A DNA stretch of 64,000 nucleotides. Origin: Phytophthora hibernalis. Its lineage: Eukaryota; Oomycota; Peronosporomycetes; Peronosporales; Peronosporaceae. The stretch spans positions 1,488,001 to 1,552,000 of the forward strand of contig JAAKBF010000007.1 in the NCBI GenBank assembly GCA_012656075.1, in the 5' to 3' direction. The notes under the pieces were generated by a model. The model was not told where the DNA came from, ran no database searches, and saw only the letters and a program-made list of their open reading frames with translations. Positions 11,481-22,283 of this stretch are shown one piece after another. The translations under genes and the position numbers were made by a program. The first letter of the stretch is position 1; every line of letters begins with the position of its first letter.

Positions 11481-13143
11481 ATGCATTCGAGCAGCGATTC
11501 CTCTTCACGGCACTACCTGGGGCGGATTTTGCAGTCATTGAAAAACCCTGAGCTGGTACGCTCAAAGGGTTCGTGAACGGGGAATGGGTCGAAGGACGTG
11601 GAGGAGAATACTTCCCTATCGTTGGCAAGTAGATAACGTTTTGGAGATCAATTTGCGTCGGACCTGTCTAATTCTTCGGTGACTGCTGTTCTTTAGACCC
11701 TGCTACGGATGAAGAACTAGCCCAAGTGGCGTGCATGGGGAAGGATGAAGCCCACGAGGCTATTACAGCAGCGTTCGTGGCCCAACGACGCTGGAAGAAA
11801 GTTACTCCGCCGGTCGGTTTGAGAAAATTGTGTATTGGTAGATGTTATTTGTTTTGTTAAAAGATGTTGTGCTGTCACCTTGTCTAACTAGGCTCGCTCG
11901 GCAGTGATGAAGAGATGGCATGCTGCAATTGTCGAAAATGCCGAAGACCTAGCGATTATTGCATGTTGTGAGAGTGCCAAGCCGCTTACGGAGGCTCGGA
12001 CCGAAGTGGAGTTCACTGCTGGTATTATTGAGTACTATGCTCATGAGATCGTCCGTTCTAGCGGATATTTGGTTACTCCGTCGGACGTTGACAAGAAAGT
12101 GCTTGTGACGAAGGAACCTGTGGGTGTGTGCGCGATCATGTCGCCATGGAATTTCCCCTTCGCGACAGTGACCAGGAACTTGGCGCCTTGTGTTGCATCG
12201 GGCTGTGCGGCCGTAGTGAAACCTTCTGGGAAAACACCTTTGTCGATGCTAGCACTTGCCAAGTTAGCGGAAGATGCGGGAGTACCGGCTGGAGTGATCA
12301 ATGTGGTGACTTCTCCACGCGGTAGCCACTGGGCATTGGGAAAGAGCTGACCACGAATCCCGATGTCCGTCTGGTAGCATTTACTGGATCTACTCCTGCA
12401 GGCAAACTGTTGATGGAGCAAGCGTCCTCGACAGTTAAGCGCTTAGTTCTTGAGTTGGGTGGCAACGCGCCGTTTATCGTGTTCGAAGATGTCGACATCG
12501 AGAAAGCGCTGGACGGACTGATTGCTGCCAAATTTCGCAACAGCGGACAGACGTGCGTCACCTGCAACCGCATCTTCGTTCACCTGTCCATCTATGACAA
12601 ATTCACGTCCAAGTTGGTCGAGCGAGTCGAAAATCTCAAGATCGGTTTGCCACTGGAGCACGGAGTAAAGCTGGGACCGTTGATCGGACCCGAAGCCGTT
12701 GACAAAGTGACCTCGCTTGTGGATGACGCTGTGAAACACGGGGCCCAGATTATAACCGGTGGGAAAAAGAGTAACACGGGCAAGAACTTCTACGAGGCGA
12801 CGGTCCTCATCAAAGTGAACGAGAAGATGCGAATTTGGAGCGAGGAGATTTTTGGTCCGGTGGTGCCTCTTTTCCCGTTTTCGAGCGAGGAAGAGGTGAT
12901 TCGCAAGGCGAATGACACGGATGTCGGTTTGGCGGGGTATTTCTACACCCAGGATGTGTCTCGTATTTTTCGCGTTGCTAGCGAGTTGGAATGCGGGATG
13001 GTGGCAGTTAACGCGGGGGTGGTCTCGATTGTGCAAGCTCCGTTTGAGGCGTGAAGGAATCTGGAATCGGACGCGAGGGCTCACCCGAAGGACTTAAAGA
13101 GTATCTGGAGTCCAAGACGGTGTGCATTGGTGGACTCAGCTAA
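11481..13143 (+). CDS. succinate-semialdehyde dehydrogenase-like aldehyde dehydrogenase (copy 2)
   Basis: Paralogue of the enzyme at 8469-10148, with the same two intron positions. Exons 11481-11624, 11697-11812 and 11892-13143. The first intron starts GCAAGT instead of GTATGT, so it is a GC-AG intron. Motifs: KEPVGVCAIMSPWNFPFATV, AAVVKPSGKTPLS, VAFTGSTPAGKLLM, LELGGNAPFIVFEDVD, GQTCVTCNRIFVH (catalytic Cys), EEIFGPVVPLFPF, and an ending GVKESGIGREGS, EYLESKTVCIGGLS. Frame breaks near 11565 (a G-run), 12325 and 13050 (PFGG, one G missing). The N-terminus is shorter than in copy 1 and has no obvious targeting signal. It probably shares the catalytic role of copy 1; the substrate is not proven. 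Confidence 0.9.
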
Positions 13144-13456
13144 GCACAAAAATTCTGAACGATTCACACAAGTTGGGACTTTGGGGAAGTCAAACGTTGG
13201 AAAGACACGAAAGTGTAAGCGCCTCCGTCACCTACCGGTGATTATGCATCGCCTACACAACATCAACACTACCGAAATGGATTATGCAGGTAGGTTTCCG
13301 TACCAAAAAGTGGGTAAAAGGTAGGTGGTCTGCATCATCATATTGAATAAGTAATATGTTCGTTTAGCGCTCTTCCTCTTTGCCATGCATTTCCAATTCG
13401 GTGCGTCCTCACTCAAGTGGTGCAAAATTTCCCTAACGAGTTTACGCTGTTTCGTC

Positions 13457-16400
13457 ATGGACACCTCGTCCAGTTCATCCGGAGACACGAAACCTATTGA
13501 CGACCCCGCATCCATCGGGTTTGACAGCGCAAGTGCTCTCATGGCTCAAGGCTCCAAAGGTTTGCACGACCTCATTGCTGCAAGTGTGCAGACTGCACTC
13601 GGACAACCCATGCCGCAGATGGAAGTGCGGTTCCGCAACGTCTCCATCTCCGCTGATATCGTCGTGAAGGACGAGACCAACATCAAAACCGAGTTGCCAA
13701 CACTTGTCAACACCGTCAAGATGGCCGCACTCCGCTTGCACGCCAAGAACCACGTCGTCAAAAAGCAGATTCTTCGTGATGTGAGTGGTGTGTTGAAACC
13801 GGGTACCATGACGACGCTCGTCCTCGGCCAGCCTGGATCCGGCAAGTCCTCACTACTCAAAGTTCTGAGCGGTCGATTCCCCACTGGAAAACGCGTTTGC
13901 ATCGACGGTGACATCACTTACAATAACGAGGCTCAAGATAAACTCCGTACACGACTGCCGCAATTCGTGTCCTTTGTCGACCAACACGACAAACACTTCC
14001 CCACGCTCACTGTCAAGGAGACGCTCGAGTTCGCCAACGCGTGCACGGGTGGCAAGCTGTCCAAGAGTGAAGAGGAGCTGTATTCGCACGGTACAACCGA
14101 GCAGAACCAAGCTGCGATTGACGTGCTCCGAGCTACGTACAAACACTACCCGGATGTGGTCATCCGACAGCTCGGACTCGAGAACTGTCAGAACACCATT
14201 CTAGGCGACGCCATGCTGCGTGGTGTGTCGGGCGGTGAACGTAAGCGCGTGACGACGGGCGAGATGGCGTTCGGCAACAAGTTTGTCATGATGATGGACG
14301 AGATCAGCACGGGTCTCGATAGCGCGTCGACGTTCGACATCATCTCGACGCAGCGCAGTCTGGCCAAGACGCTACGTAAGACGGTGGTGATTTCGTTGTT
14401 GCAGCCGTCTCCAGAGGTGTTTGAGCTATTCGACGACGTTATTCTACTGAACGACGGGTACGTGATGTATCACGGTCCTCGCAGTGAGGCGCTGGGGTAC
14501 TTCGAGAGTCTGGGCTTCAAGTGTCCTCCAAGCCGCGATGTGGCAGACTTCTTCCTTGATCTGGGCACCAACAAACAGCATCAGTATGAGGTGGGTGGCA
14601 GTGCTCCGTATAGCGCAAGTGAGTTTGGCGAAGCATTCAAGAAGTCTGATACCCACAAGATGATGGTGCGCGGACTGGATGAACCTGTAGACCCCTTGCT
14701 TCTTGCTCAAAAAGAGAAGTGTATGGATTCTCGTCCAGAGTTCCAGCAGAATTTCTGGGATGGTACGCTTACGCTCATCCGGCGACAAATGGCAGTAGCT
14801 CTGCGTAATACGGCGCTGCTGAAGAGCCGATTCCTGATGTCTGTCCTGTTGGGACTGCTGAATGGCAGCACGTTTTATCAGTTTGATCAAGCGGATGCTC
14901 AGGTGGTAATTGGTATGGTCTACGTGGCAATCAATTTTGTGACGGTCGGCCAATCTGCACAGATGCCTATATTCATGAACCTTCGCGACGTATTCAACAA
15001 GCAGCGTGGGGCTAACTTCTTTCGGACTTCATCCTTTGTGCTGGCGACTTCAGTGAGCCAAATCCCGTTAGCGGTCATGGAAACACTGATCTTCGGCTCT
15101 ATCATCTACTGGATGTGTGGATTCGTATCAACGGCTGCGGGCTACCTTTTGTTCGAATTGGTGACGTTTATGACGAGCATGATGTTCGCTGCTTGGTTTT
15201 TCTTTCGCTGCCGTACTGCCCGATATGAATGTGGCAGGGCCGCTCAGCCAGCTCTCACTTTTCTTCACGGCTCTGTTTTGTGGCTTTGCGATCACAAGAG
15301 GGCAGATGCCTGACTATTTGATCTGGATGTACTGGATCAGTCCTCAAGCTTGGAGTCTTCGAGCAGCAGCAGTGAACCAGTATACAGATTCCAGTTTTGG
15401 CGTCTGCGTTTACGAAGGTGTCGATTATTGTGAGACCTACGGCATGACAATGAGTGAGTACTCATTGAGCTCGTTCGACGTTCCGACCCAGCGACTATGG
15501 TTGTGGCTTGGTATCACGTATCTGGGTGGTATGTACATCATTTTGATGGTGATCGCATGGTTCATTCTCGAGTATAGGCGTACTGCAGAGCCTGTCAAGG
15601 TGTCCTTGAATGTGAGTAAAAATCACGAACCCGTGAATTATGCGCTCATAGTTACGCCGAGGGCAGCAGGTGATAAGTCTGAAGATTTCGACACCTCGAT
15701 CGCGATCACCCAACGTAGCGATAAATGCTTCACGCCTGTCACTTTGTCGTTCAAAAATCTGTGGTATTCCGTGCCAGACCCCACCAACACGAAATCTACC
15801 ATCGACTTACTCAAGGGTGTCAGCGGATATGCCCTGCCTGGTACCATCACCGCACTCATGGGGTCTTCTGGAGCTGGTAAGACCACACTCATGGACGTCA
15901 TCGCCGGACGTAAGACTGGTGGACAGATCCGAGGTGACATTTTACTTAACGGGTACCCCGCTACGGAGCTGGCCATCCGTCGAGCCACAGGCTACTGCGA
16001 GCAGATGGACATCCACTCGGACGGATCCACATTCCGTGAGGCACTGACATTCAGTGCCTTCCTACGTCAGGGTGCCGATGTACCTGACAGTCAGAAGTAT
16101 GACTCGGTGAACGAGTGTCTGGAGTTGTTGGACCTACACCCGATCGCAGACCAGATCATCCGTGGCAGCTCGACGGAGCAGATGAAGAGACTGACTATCG
16201 GCGTGGAGCTGGCAGCGCAGCCGAGTGTGTTGTTCCTGGACGAGCCGACGAGTGGACTTGACGCTCGGTCAGCCAAGCTCATCATGGACGGTGTACGCAA
16301 AGTGGCGGACACAGGCCGCACCATTGTGTGCACGATCCATCAGCCTTCGGGGATGGTATTCAGCGTCTTCAACAGTTTGTTACTGCTGAAGCGCGGTGGT

Positions 16401-17560
16401 GAATGGTGTTCTTCGGTGATCTGGGCGTGAAATCTTCGAATCTGGTGAACTACTTCGAGTCAATTGATGGTGTGGCGAAGTTGGAGGAAGGGTACAACCC
16501 TGCGACGTGGATGTTAGAAGTGGTTGGAGCTGGTGTGGGAAACGACAACAGTGCTAAACACAATTTCATATCACTATTCAAGTCGGGTGAGAAATTCCGT
16601 GATCTGGAAGCGAACTTGGATCGCGAGGGCGTGGGACGACCTTCGCCCTCGTTGACCGCTTTAGAGTTCAAGCGAAAGCGTGCTGCAAGCAATTGGACAC
16701 AGGCGGTGTTTTTGACGAAGCGGTGGTTTGACCTGTATTGGCGGACCGCATCTTTAAACTTGACTCGAGTTATTGTGTCACTGGTGTTGGCAATTTCGCT
16801 CGGGATTTCGTACCTGGACACGGAGTACATTTCGTATCAAGGCGTCAATTCCGGCATGGGCATGATCTACATGGGGGCAGTGAATATGACCATCATTACG
16901 TTCAATGGAGCTCTTCCGATAACTTGCAAGGAACAAACTGTGTTCTATCGAGAGCGTGCGGCCCAAACGTACAATGCGCTTTGGTACTTCGTTGGAGCCA
17001 CGTTGGTCGAGATTCCATACTGCTTTGGTACAACACTGCTTTTCATGGCAATCTTCTACCCGATGGCTGAGTTCACGGGTGTCGCTGCTTTCTTCACCTT
17101 CTGGCTCAACTTATCGCTCATCGTTCTACTGATGTCCTACTTTGGTCAATTCTTGGCGTTCTTGCTGCCAAGTCTCGAGGTGGCGTCAGTCTTTCTGGTG
17201 ATTATCAACGTCATCTGCACGCTGTTCACGGGTTTCAATCCTCCTGCAGTGTCGATCCCTCATGGCTACAAGTGGCTCTACCACATTGTTCCGAACAACT
17301 ACGCTTTTTCTAGTCTGGCTGCGATTGTGTTCGGTGACTGTCCAAGTGATGGAGACGGCAGCGAACGCGGTTGTCAACGTATGACTGGAACACCTCCCAG
17401 CTTACCCGACGGAATCACTTTGAAAGAATACTTGGAAACCACGTTCCTCATCAAGCACAGTGATATCTGTCGGAACGTTGGTATCCTGATCCTCTGGATT
17501 GCAGTCCTTCGTTTGCTTTCCCTACTGGCGTTGCGGTATGTCAATCACCAGACAAAGTAA
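13457..17560 (+). CDS. full-size ABCG/PDR-type ABC transporter
   Basis: ATP-driven efflux pump in the plasma membrane, pleiotropic drug resistance type, (NBD-TMD)x2, about 1,368 residues. The start at 13457 (MDTSSSSSGDTKPIDD) is preferred over 13385 because the intervening residues look like 5' leader. NBD1: Walker A GQPGSGKSS (about residues 124-132), signature VSGGERKRV (about 257-265), Walker B KFVMMMDE. The first membrane domain spans roughly 14760-15600. NBD2: Walker A GSSGAGKTT, degenerate signature SSTEQMKRLTIGVELAAQ, Walker B VLFLDEPTSGLDARSAK. The second membrane domain runs to the end (LLALRYVNHQTK). The linker after NBD2 has NYFESIDGVAKLEEGYNPATW, a family hallmark. No introns. Frame breaks near 15207 and 16400 (an A-run, GAATGG). 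Its 3' end and trailer are duplicated at 21356-21681. Confidence 0.94.
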
Positions 17561-17722
17561 ACTAAACGAAAAATATACTACCCTCGAGTCTACGAAATCT
17601 AGGAAAGTTGAAAAGGATCATTCCTGGTACTGTACCAACCAAACCTTTTTCTGTTTCTCATCTTTGGGTTATTTTGTTTCGCTGAATATATCACCCAGTT
17701 GGTAAACGCATTTTCAAATTGT
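17403..17722 (+). repeat. segmental duplication, copy 1 (ABC transporter 3' end)
   Basis: The last about 52 codons of the ABC transporter plus about 160 bases of trailer. They are nearly identical to 21356-21681, including the UTR, and the match fades near TTTTCAAATTG. Confidence 0.9.
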
Positions 17723-17730
17723 TTTAAGTT

Positions 17731-18500
17731 AAGTTGCGTATCCTGACGTTCAACCTTTTCTTCGATGTGGTGGCGCGCTCCGTGTGCATGAAAGCCATTG
17801 GGCGCCTGGTGGAGCACTTGCGCCTGGCCGTCGTGGGCTTCCAGGAGGTGACGCGTGACTCGCTGGCACTGCTCAAGGCGCAGAACTGGGCCAAGCTCTA
17901 CGACTGCAGCGTGGACACAGCGACCCCTTCCAGGAGACCTATTTCGTGGCTCTTTTCGGTCAAATCACTCGAGACGCACCCATTTTCCAATACGGGAATG
18001 GGTCGAGAATTGGTCGTCATGCCGGTAGAACCCATTCCAGGCAGGACCCTTTTCGTGGGCACGTGAGTCTGCCCCAATTCGCAGGCCCCGAGTGTCCCAA
18101 TTGAAGGAGAGTTTGACGTTGCTGCGGGACCGGGTGAACAATGTCGAGAATGATGAGGAGACGAAAATTGGAGACAAACGACGAAAAGACCCAAAAGTGG
18201 GTGTTTGATTGCAGTTTTCATGGGGACACCAATTTGATGAAGGCGGACGTGAAGTCACTGGACCTGCGTCTCGCAGCGTTCGCTGTTTTGGAGGTGGAGC
18301 TGGCCAAAACGGGCAGGTCGAAATGTCGGACATGTGAAGAGAGGATTGAGGAAGACGCTGTTCGAGTACAGAGAATACTCTCGTGGACAGCTCGCGAGAG
18401 CACGAGGCGGCGTCTATTACGTACGCTCTGCGCAACGCTTGCGCATGTCACTGCGTTCAAAGCGGCTTGATTTCATGGATGGTCGAGTCGATCATAGTCG
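17731..18500 (+). pseudogene. TDP2-like endonuclease/phosphatase relic
   Basis: Resembles tyrosyl-DNA phosphodiesterase 2 and other members of the exonuclease-endonuclease-phosphatase fold, which repair DNA-protein links. Visible pieces in order: LRILTFNLFFD, RLAVVGFQEVTRDSLALL, THPFSNTGMGRELVV, RVSQLKESLTLLRDRVNNVE, and FHGDTNLMKADVKSLDLRL, which matches the family's GDTNL active-site motif. No start codon is seen: a stop lies in frame at 17717 and the coding match starts right at the border of the duplicated ABC trailer. Frame changes occur near 17940, 18070 (where the expected SHLES motif is shortened) and 18205. The end of the domain is not recognisable. I read it as a 5'-truncated pseudogene. 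Confidence 0.6.
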
Positions 18501-18589
18501 GGCCCCGACGCGACCAAGTTGGTTGTTGGCAACGGGGGCGTTGAAATGGAGCAGCATACCCGTTGGTGGTTGCCAACCAACGCTCCTTC

Positions 18590-19107
18590 GTTTCCGTATG
18601 TCGGTTGATATTCGAGTACGAGGTGAAGCTGGGATGCTGCCCAGCTGGAGACTACTCTGCAAGTGCGCAACACGTTCTCGGAGGAGATTGAGTTCAACGC
18701 GGCTACATATACGTTAACGACGTGCGCGAAGACGGTCTGGTCTCTACGTTGCGGAGCTTCAGGGTGTCGACTACTTGGACATCATCGCCCAGGCGAACAA
18801 GACCGAGGACCGCGTCATCGAGTCGCAGACCAACAGCGTGTACTTCAACGCCCCGAGCAAGATCAATGCTCCTGTCAGGGGCGCCAACTTTGACCAAACC
18901 GTGTTCATTGATAGGTCGAGCTCTATCAGCGGCGGCGCCGCTACCCAGACGGATGTCGTCCTATGGGCTGAAGGCGCCAAGACCATGGACTTCGGTGATG
19001 AAGAATACCTCATATCGCGTCCGATTGTGTGATCAAGAAGCCGGATCTGCCGGCTGGCCAGACGTACACCCCGCACCAGACCATCGTCGTGCACAGGGCG
19101 TCGTAGA
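18590..19107 (+). pseudogene. unrecognised protein relic
   Basis: Coding-like, GC3-rich pieces in alternating frames: LQVRNTFSEEIEFNAATYT, VNDVREDGL, VAELQGVDYLDIIAQANKTE, FNAPSKINAPVRGANFDQTV, FIDRSSSISGGAATQTDVVL, and KKPDLPAGQTYTPHQTIVVH ending in TAG at 19107. At least three frame changes are needed. There is no signal peptide, membrane segment or family I recognise; the beta-strand-like composition might suit an extracellular or repeat protein, but that is a guess. Confidence 0.35.
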
Positions 19108-19586
19108 GCCACCACAAAGTTGTGGGCTCATTTTTGGAGGCCCTATGAGGAAATGCAAACCTCCATTACAGCGAATCGTGGTCAATTTACTCCTCCTGTG
19201 TACACCTCACCCACGTTTCTTCTCCCTACCCTCGTGCCGGTACATGTAGCAATTGTAAATGCATTGCACGCATAGCTTAGTTTCAAAAATATGCAGGAAA
19301 CACTTGCGAGTCAAGGGCAGGTGGCTTGGCGAGATGATCGACGCGGCCAACGTGGCGAACCACTTCGTGGGCTCAGGTAAATCCCCACCGCAGAAAAAGA
19401 TATGCTGCGTGTGGCTCAGCAGCACCGCACCACAGATTGCAAGAGACGTGGCTCGAACATCAACCTCAATATGTCTCAGTAAATTCTTCATTCTCACTAA
19501 TTCCGAATTCATTCGCGCCTTGGCCAGAGCTCATTCTCGAATCGGACCCGGAGCGCACAAGCAACATCCGACTCGACTCGATCACC
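19108..19586. other. short interval with a doubtful open frame
   Basis: An open frame from 19259 begins MHCTHSLVSKICRKHLRVKG and contains RWLGEMIDAANVANHFVGSG, which reads as possibly coding, but it has no recognisable family. A TACATGTA copy lies at 19241. Confidence 0.25.
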
Positions 19587-20081
19587 ATGGAGAACAACTA
19601 CAACACCAGCCCACTCGAGCAGCTGAAAGAGGCGCACGCGCGCACCGTCACGGCCCTGAAGCAGAAGGTGGCGGCGCAGGCCAGCCAGCTGTGCAACGCG
19701 CAGCACGCCAACCGGACGCTCGCGGAGAAGAACAAGGTGCTCGCCGCGGGGCTGCGCCAGGCCAAGAGAGAGCGCGCGAGCAAGATCCGCGAGTGCAACA
19801 CCATCCTACAGTGGAAAGAAGAGAACTTGGTTGCCGAGTACACGCGGACCAGCAAGCAGGCCACGAAGGAGGCCACGAAGGACCTCGCCAACCAGCTCGC
19901 GGAGGCCCAACGCGAGATCCAGCAGTACGGAAACGAGTGCTTGGAGATCCGCAGCGCGATCAAGATGCTGTGGAAGAGAGCGGAGACGGCCGAGGCTAGA
20001 CTCAAGGTTATGCTGCAGGAGAAGGAAGGGTTTGGACACGCAGGAGTACTGTCGATCGACGGTCAGTCCCACGACTACTGA
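19587..20081 (+). CDS. coiled-coil protein of unknown function
   Basis: Not recognised as a family. The start at 19587 gives MENNYNTSPLEQLKEAHART, followed by almost unbroken heptad-like helix to about residue 150 (TLAEKNKVLAAGLRQAKRER, LANQLAEAQREIQQYGNECL, IRSAIKMLWKRAETAEARLK), then a short tail and TGA at 20081. Strong GC3 and a long alanine/lysine/glutamate run argue for real coding. The next frame carries on plausibly from about 20040 to 20484 (TTRKLVHAVEELSPFLQ, SAEEAARRVSEERCRQGVEL), so the true protein may be longer if one base is missing near 20045. It could be a cytoskeletal or scaffold protein; no evidence decides. Confidence 0.55.
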   Translation: MENNYNTSPLEQLKEAHARTVTALKQKVAAQASQLCNAQHANRTLAEKNKVLAAGLRQAKRERASKIRECNTILQWKEENLVAEYTRTSKQATKEATKDLANQLAEAQREIQQYGNECLEIRSAIKMLWKRAETAEARLKVMLQEKEGFGHAGVLSIDGQSHDY

Positions 20082-20484
20082 AGAGACGACGCGCAAGCTT
20101 GTGCACGCCGTGGAGGAGCTGTCCCCCTTTCTTCAGCGGCGTCCCCACCTCGCCGCAGATCCAGCAGCAGTCCAAGCAATCCAAGCAATCCAGGAGCGTG
20201 GTGATGACGGTTACGGCAACCGGATGCTCCTCCTGGGTGCACAAGGGAAAGTCAGCGCTGAAGAAGCAGCGCGACGAGTGTCGGAAGAACGCTGTAGACA
20301 AGGCGTAGAACTCGTGCCATCGCAAGTGTCGACGCAGATGCAGCAGCGCCGGGAGCGGAAGGACGCGGTGGTGGCAGGCGAAGAGGAGGCTCATCACTCT
20401 TCTTTCTCGCCCGCAGAGACTCATTTCTCTCTGCGCGCTACACTCAAGCGTCGACGGCTTCTAGACGTGAGTGCTGAGGCTTGA

Positions 20485-21000
20485 TGGATCTCGCGTACAG
20501 TTGCTCCAGCAGACTCACTTCATCGGGGCTCATTACCCCCGTTGAAGCTGTAGCTGCTGGTGTACTTCGCGAGGTGCGGGTGTGATGTTCTTTGCAGTGG
20601 CCGATAGGGACTCATTACTCCCTGTTGGCCACTGTGATTGTTCACTTCTACTTTGCCTCGGTCATTGCGCCCGATGCGTTCTTCGTCTGGTTTACCTGCC
20701 ACCTCTGCTGCTTGAGACGTATGTGTTAGTAGACTAGTATCTATTGAAACGATTAAACATTTTTACTCAACTTGTATGTCTTATCGTTCTTACAGTAGCT
20801 AAAGTTTTACTTCCACTCGACGCTCGAGCTTTGTCTTCGCCGCACGGGGGGGTCCTCGTACCCCAGAACTTGCCTCGTTCATGTCACCGTAGATACAGTG
20901 CTCAAAGACACTATTAGCTGCCATGATAATTCGCTAATCAAAGCTGAGAATGTCTCTCAACCACCTCGCCTTCACACTTCAGGCATTGACTGAATTCAAT
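20485..21000. other. gene-free stretch
   Basis: Contains a loosely repeated GGGCTCATTACCCC / GGGACTCATTACTCC pair (about 20525 and 20607) with GTTG-rich flanks. No coding signal. Confidence 0.35.
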
Positions 21001-21301
21001 TCATTTCACGTTACGCTGGTCCGGCTCCGATGATCGCAATGGAACGACCTCCAACACGCCCTTCTCCATGGGTTTGTTCTTGATCTGGAGTGACGACCCG
21101 TACATATCCTTACGCAGACGTGTAAGAGGGTAGACGACTGTGCTTCGCTGAATCAGTGTGTGCACGAGTCCGTGACAGTCGAGCAGTCTAACTGACTCCC
21201 GCCTCCACGAATTACAATCGCCTTCTTCCTTCCAGTGTCGTACGTCACACCATCGTCAGGGTTGACCCCGAGAACGAGCTCAAATTTGCCGTCGAGACAT
21301 G
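21001..21301 (-). pseudogene. gene relic of unknown function
   Basis: The minus strand reads LDGKFELVLGVNPDDGVTYD and GRKKAIVIRGGGSQLDC. After a frame change it reads STVVYPLTRLRKDMYGSSLQ and KNKPMEKGVLEVVPLRSSEP, ending DQRNVK then TGA at 21001. The pieces look like the C-terminus of a real protein, but the family is not recognised and the upstream part is replaced by the ABC duplication. Confidence 0.35.
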
Positions 21302-21355
21302 GTTGTCAAAGTGGCTTTTGAATCCGCAGATGCTGTCTCCACAATACCCTGGATG

Positions 21356-21513
21356 TACCCGACGGAATCACTTTGAAAGAATACTTGGAGACCACGTTTC
21401 TCATCAAGCACAGTGATATCTGGTGGAACGTTGGTATCTTGATCCTCTGGATTGCAGTCCTTCGTTTGCTTTCCCTACTGGCGTTGCGGTATGTCAATCA
21501 CCAGACAAAGTAA
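21356..21513 (+). pseudogene. 3' fragment of an ABCG transporter
   Basis: Encodes the last about 52 residues of the transporter at 13457-17560, in frame to the same stop (LLALRYVNHQTK). It differs at HSDIWWN versus HSDICRN. Nothing upstream belongs to an ABC gene, so this is a truncated copy. Confidence 0.85.
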
Positions 21514-21681
21514 ACTAAACGAAAAATATACTACCCTCGAGTCTACGAAATCTAGGAAAGTTGAAAAGGATCATTCCTGGTACTGTACCAACCAAACCTT
21601 TTTCTGTTTCTCATCTTTGGGTTATTTTGTTTCGCTGAATAGATCACCCAGTTGTTTTGTAATCCCATTTTCAAATTGATT
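21356..21681 (+). repeat. segmental duplication, copy 2 (ABC transporter 3' end)
   Basis: Direct repeat of 17403-17722, separated from it by about 3.6 kb of gene relics. A few substitutions and a small length change near CACCCAGTTG distinguish the copies. Confidence 0.9.
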
Positions 21682-22283
21682 TGGTCCTCAACAATGAACA
21701 GCGTTGTTAAAAACCCTCGATTTGGCAATAGTTGTGATTGCTTTTACTGGCGGATGGGTGAAACGGTAGGTATAATCCAAAATCTTCAAAAAACCACTCT
21801 TTCTTGAATTACCTGACAACTCAAGGCCTGCGCCGCACTCTCATTCCACTGAAAATTATAGGCTATCGTATATATAGCTTTCTTTGCGATTTATCCACCA
21901 TTTTAATTTGCACCTACGTCGGAGTTCTGAAAATCGTTACTGTTTATCAGTAGTTTAGTGCTAATATTTACAAAACCTAGCATTTTCAAATTACTATTTA
22001 CTTTAAATAGTACTATTAAAAATCAGTTAAATCCATTTTTCTTTTGGTGGGGTGGGTGGATTGCCCCAATATTCCATTATTCCATTAATCAAAACCGAGC
22101 AAAAATGGGTTTTACGCAACCCTGCGTACAAGCCCCATGTATAGTGTGTGTTTAGTTTCGTTTCGTTCGTTTCCGTCAAATCCTCCAGTTAAAACAGGTT
22201 AGAACTCGAGTTTAGTGGACGAAACTCTGTAAAACGGACATTTCATTTTGAAAGTACGCATCATGTCTAGCCTCTCAAACGCC
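21682..22283. other. AT-rich gene-free stretch
   Basis: AT-rich 3' flank of the effector gene. It has no coding signal and no clear repeat. Confidence 0.45.

Noticed and set aside
11342..11576. C-terminal extension of carbonic anhydrase to 11576
   Set aside because: It is read-through after the frame break at about 11228, and it overlaps the start of the next aldehyde dehydrogenase.
13385..13456. Earlier ATG for the ABC transporter
   Set aside because: The 24 extra residues look like leader sequence, and CATTTCCAATTC just there resembles a start-site motif.
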